Of a DNA stretch of 8,108 nucleotides, positions 6,044-8,108 are shown piece after piece. Below the pieces are notes generated by a model, which saw only the letters and a program-made list of their open reading frames with translations, had not been told where the DNA came from and made no database searches. Numbering within the stretch: the stretch's first letter is position 1; each line of letters begins with the position of its first letter. The stretch comes from a bacterium (lineage in GTDB: Bacteria > Vulcanimicrobiota > Xenobia > RGZZ01), in contig JAJXVI010000084.1 in the NCBI GenBank assembly GCA_021782195.1, forward strand, positions 1 to 8,108, written 5' to 3'. A program made the translations under genes and the position numbers.

Positions 6044-8108
6044 ATGGAGCCTCATTCCCCGGCTCCCTCTTCTGCCCGCGGAAGAGGGAGACGTACTGCG
6101 CGACCGATTCGGTCGCTTGTTGCGGTTGCAATCACCCTGATCTCGCTTATCTATGCGTATGCGGGCGCCGCTGGCGCGAGGCCAGTTCCGGGTCCACTGC
6201 CCACGGCGGAGATACCAAACTTTGCCAACTCCTCTCTGGTCGACTTCTCGTACTTGCGCTCAAAGGCCCCGCACGGTTTCTTGAAGGTCGGGCCGCAGGG
6301 GACCTTTGTCTGGCGGATGCGTGGTGGGCGACGTGCAGGCAAGGTCGTACGGGTTCGTTTCTGGGGTGTAAACGTCTCTAACAAGAGCCTGTGGATTCCA
6401 CACGCCGAAATCGACCGCGCCGTTGACGCACTGTCTCGCTCCGGCGTGAATCTCGTGCGGTTCGAGGCGCTCGACTCGATCGGTGCGCTCCTCGACATTC
6501 CCGGCCATCCGGGCAGTCGCACGCTGAACCCTGAGAAGTTTGATACACTCTGCTACTGGATCTATCGAATCGAGCAGAAACACATCAACTATTACTTCGA
6601 CCTGCTCGACTTTCGCGTGTTCACGCCTCAGGATGGCGCTGACATCGTCACCAATCGGGGCGCTCGCCCATACGCTGTCTTTGACCCGCGGCTCATCACG
6701 TTGCAGGAGGAGTATGCGTCGGAACTCCTCACAACCGAGAACCCGTATACGCATCTGCGTCCTGTCGATGACCCGCACCTCGCGCTGATGGAAATCTGTG
6801 ACGAGCACGGCTTCTTCATCAATCCACAGGGCCTGGATCGCATGGTTGAACCGTACCGTTCGCGACTCCAGGAAATGTGGAACCAGTGGCTGGTCAAGCA
6901 GTATCAGACTCGAGATGCGCTGGCGGCAAAGTGGGGGAGTGACCTCGGGCCTTCCGAGGACCCGCTCAAGGGGACTGTCGCTCCGCCCACGCTTCCGGAT
7001 GATACCGGAGGCATACGCGATCCGGCCACGATGACCCCCCGTCTGACTGACACGGTGGCCTTTCTCTATGAGGTCCAGCGGAACTATTTTCACACGATGA
7101 TGACCTACCTGCGTTCCATCGGTCTGCGGATTCCGGTGACGGCGGTGGTTTCAAACGACGTCGCGCCCGACCTTGCCTCGGTGGCCTCCGAGTGCAACTT
7201 CCTGGCGGAGAACTTCTATGCCGACCATCCTCGTTTCAGCGGCAAGATGTGGGTGGGGAAGTATCACTTTCGCAACACCAACCAGTTGTGCGACGGCAGC
7301 CCGGGCGGGTTTGCCCCTTACACGGCCACGCTCCGCTGGGAGCACAAGCCCGTGGTGATACGGGAATGGGGAACGGTATGGCCCAACCGATATCGAGCGG
7401 GGAGTCTTCCGGAAGCACTGGCCTACGCCAGCTTGCAGGACTATGACGGTCTTCTTCTGTTTGCCTACAAAACACGCGAGTATGCGAATTCCCTGACCTA
7501 CTTTGGCTTCGAAGCCGATCCAACCGTGTGGGGGCTCTACGGACTCGGAGCGCTGGCGTACCTGCGCCACGACATCTCTTCTGCTTCCAGTCACGTCGAG
7601 TTTGCGTATACGCCGCGGTCGCTGTTCACGTTTCCGAACGGTGGCAGTGACGCCGACCGCCTTGCGTGGATCATGGGGCTTGATCGCGAAATTTCCGACG
7701 AGCCCCCGGCCTTGCCCGTACCGACGGGTGCTCCCAAGGACCTGCTGGCCGACCTGGCTGACCACCTTGAACTGGACCTGCCCGTTTTTCCCCGTTCGCT
7801 CTCAGACCTCCTGACCTCACTGGGCTACAGCCCGACTTCTGTGGTCCAGGCGGTGGAGAGCGGCGTTTACACGAGCTGTACGCAACAGATCACACTCGAC
7901 ACGCACGCTGGGAGGCTTCTCATCGGCACTCCTCGAACCTGTGCCGTGGCGGGGAATCTCCAGAGTTCGCAACCACTGGTCGCCGGGGTTTTGTCGGTCA
8001 CGAGTGTCAGTCCCGTTGGAACCGTCATGGCGGTCTCGCTTGACGGTCGTCCGCTCGGGAAGTCCCGACACTACATCGTGAAGATGGTGACCGTGGCGGA
8101 AAATACGG
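6044..8108 (+). CDS. Secreted glycoside hydrolase-like protein (clan GH-A/GH5-like), 3' partial
   Basis: The frame is open for 688 codons from ATG 6044 and runs off the window. A signal peptide has a basic n-region (12-23), a hydrophobic core (about 25-40) and likely cleavage at AGA-R (45/46). The catalytic region shows the pattern of GH5-like TIM barrels: FWGVNV (106-111), GVNLVRF (134-140), FDPRLI (213-218), EICDEH (250-255; candidate acid/base Glu254), VVIREWG (Glu441, candidate nucleophile), LQDYDGLLLFAY (about 464-475) and DPTVWGLYGLGALAYLRHD (from 492). A beta-rich C-terminal part holds LIGTPRTCAVAG (about 626-637) and SLDGRPLGKS (665-674), also seen in such proteins. By family knowledge it would cleave beta-linked polysaccharide outside the cytoplasm; the substrate is unknown. 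Asp253 replaces the usual Asn before the acid/base Glu, and the common His-His after VRF is Glu-Ala (141-142), so specificity or activity may differ. Confidence 0.8.
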   Translation, partial: MEPHSPAPSSARGRGRRTARPIRSLVAVAITLISLIYAYAGAAGARPVPGPLPTAEIPNFANSSLVDFSYLRSKAPHGFLKVGPQGTFVWRMRGGRRAGKVVRVRFWGVNVSNKSLWIPHAEIDRAVDALSRSGVNLVRFEALDSIGALLDIPGHPGSRTLNPEKFDTLCYWIYRIEQKHINYYFDLLDFRVFTPQDGADIVTNRGARPYAVFDPRLITLQEEYASELLTTENPYTHLRPVDDPHLALMEICDEHGFFINPQGLDRMVEPYRSRLQEMWNQWLVKQYQTRDALAAKWGSDLGPSEDPLKGTVAPPTLPDDTGGIRDPATMTPRLTDTVAFLYEVQRNYFHTMMTYLRSIGLRIPVTAVVSNDVAPDLASVASECNFLAENFYADHPRFSGKMWVGKYHFRNTNQLCDGSPGGFAPYTATLRWEHKPVVIREWGTVWPNRYRAGSLPEALAYASLQDYDGLLLFAYKTREYANSLTYFGFEADPTVWGLYGLGALAYLRHDISSASSHVEFAYTPRSLFTFPNGGSDADRLAWIMGLDREISDEPPALPVPTGAPKDLLADLADHLELDLPVFPRSLSDLLTSLGYSPTSVVQAVESGVYTSCTQQITLDTHAGRLLIGTPRTCAVAGNLQSSQPLVAGVLSVTSVSPVGTVMAVSLDGRPLGKSRHYIVKMVTVAENT
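6063..6090 (+). repeat. 10-bp perfect inverted repeat inside glycosidase start region
   Basis: CTCCCTCTTC (6063-6072) and GAAGAGGGAG (6081-6090) are exact reverse complements with an 8-nt spacer. A T-G and a G-C pair may close the loop further, and C6060/G6061 can pair with C6092/G6093 across one mismatch. It begins 16 nt after the first coding base cluster, within codons 7-16 of the signal peptide. Confidence 0.6.

Noticed and set aside
6089..6160. Tat signal (Arg-Arg at residues 16-17 of the glycosidase)
   Set aside because: The residues after RR do not fit the twin-arginine consensus; an ordinary Sec signal peptide explains the region.
6260..7093. Minus-strand open frame of 277 codons opposite the glycosidase gene
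   Set aside because: The + strand frame is longer, has a signal peptide and recognisable GH motifs; the minus product shows none.

Overview
The window looks like chromosomal DNA from a high-GC, probably diderm (Gram-negative-type) bacterium. It is densely coded on the + strand, with GTG starts, overlapping genes and Shine-Dalgarno (SD) sites. Nothing in it fixes the phylum. A Bat operon beside a large secreted clan GH-A-type glycosidase of this style would fit Armatimonadota, Planctomycetota or Verrucomicrobiota-like lineages, but that is a guess.

Region 1 (1-5312) is the distal part of a Bat ("aerotolerance") operon in the classical order batB-batC-batD-batE. It holds the end of a membrane-anchored von Willebrand factor A (VWA) protein with an intact metal site (BatB, 5' end outside the window), a TPR protein with a Lys/Gln-rich repeat tail (BatC), a large secreted, single-pass BatD, and a TPR/two-TM/SH3 protein (BatE). 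batC and batD overlap by 7 nt and batD and batE by 4 nt (GTGA), so the genes are very likely co-transcribed and translationally coupled. The proteins are predicted to form an envelope complex: the BatB VWA domain and the BatC and BatE TPRs are interaction modules, and BatD is a large periplasmic scaffold. MoxR ATPase, DUF58 and BatA genes would be expected just upstream, outside the window.

Region 2 (5313-6043) is mostly non-coding. A 210-nt leader with several inverted repeats precedes a small unrecognised gene (5523-5756, 77 aa) with a strong SD. A hairpin plus T8 tract (terminator-like) follows it, then a candidate sigma70-type promoter at 5916-5944.

Region 3 (6044-8108) is one long open frame (688 codons, running off the window end). 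It encodes a secreted protein with a signal peptide and a TIM-barrel glycosidase-like domain of the GH5/clan GH-A type. Both candidate catalytic glutamates are visible, but the surrounding active-site residues are unusual. It appears to be a separate transcription unit from the Bat operon.

The main oddities are: a cytoplasmic N-terminal extension of about 113 residues on BatE; four identical 24-bp tandem repeats in batE and a 36-bp repeat in batC; a G8 tract in batD; a structured leader before the small gene; a perfect 10-bp inverted repeat just inside the glycosidase start; and an Asp in place of the usual Asn before the presumed acid/base Glu of the glycosidase. No clear new system was found.
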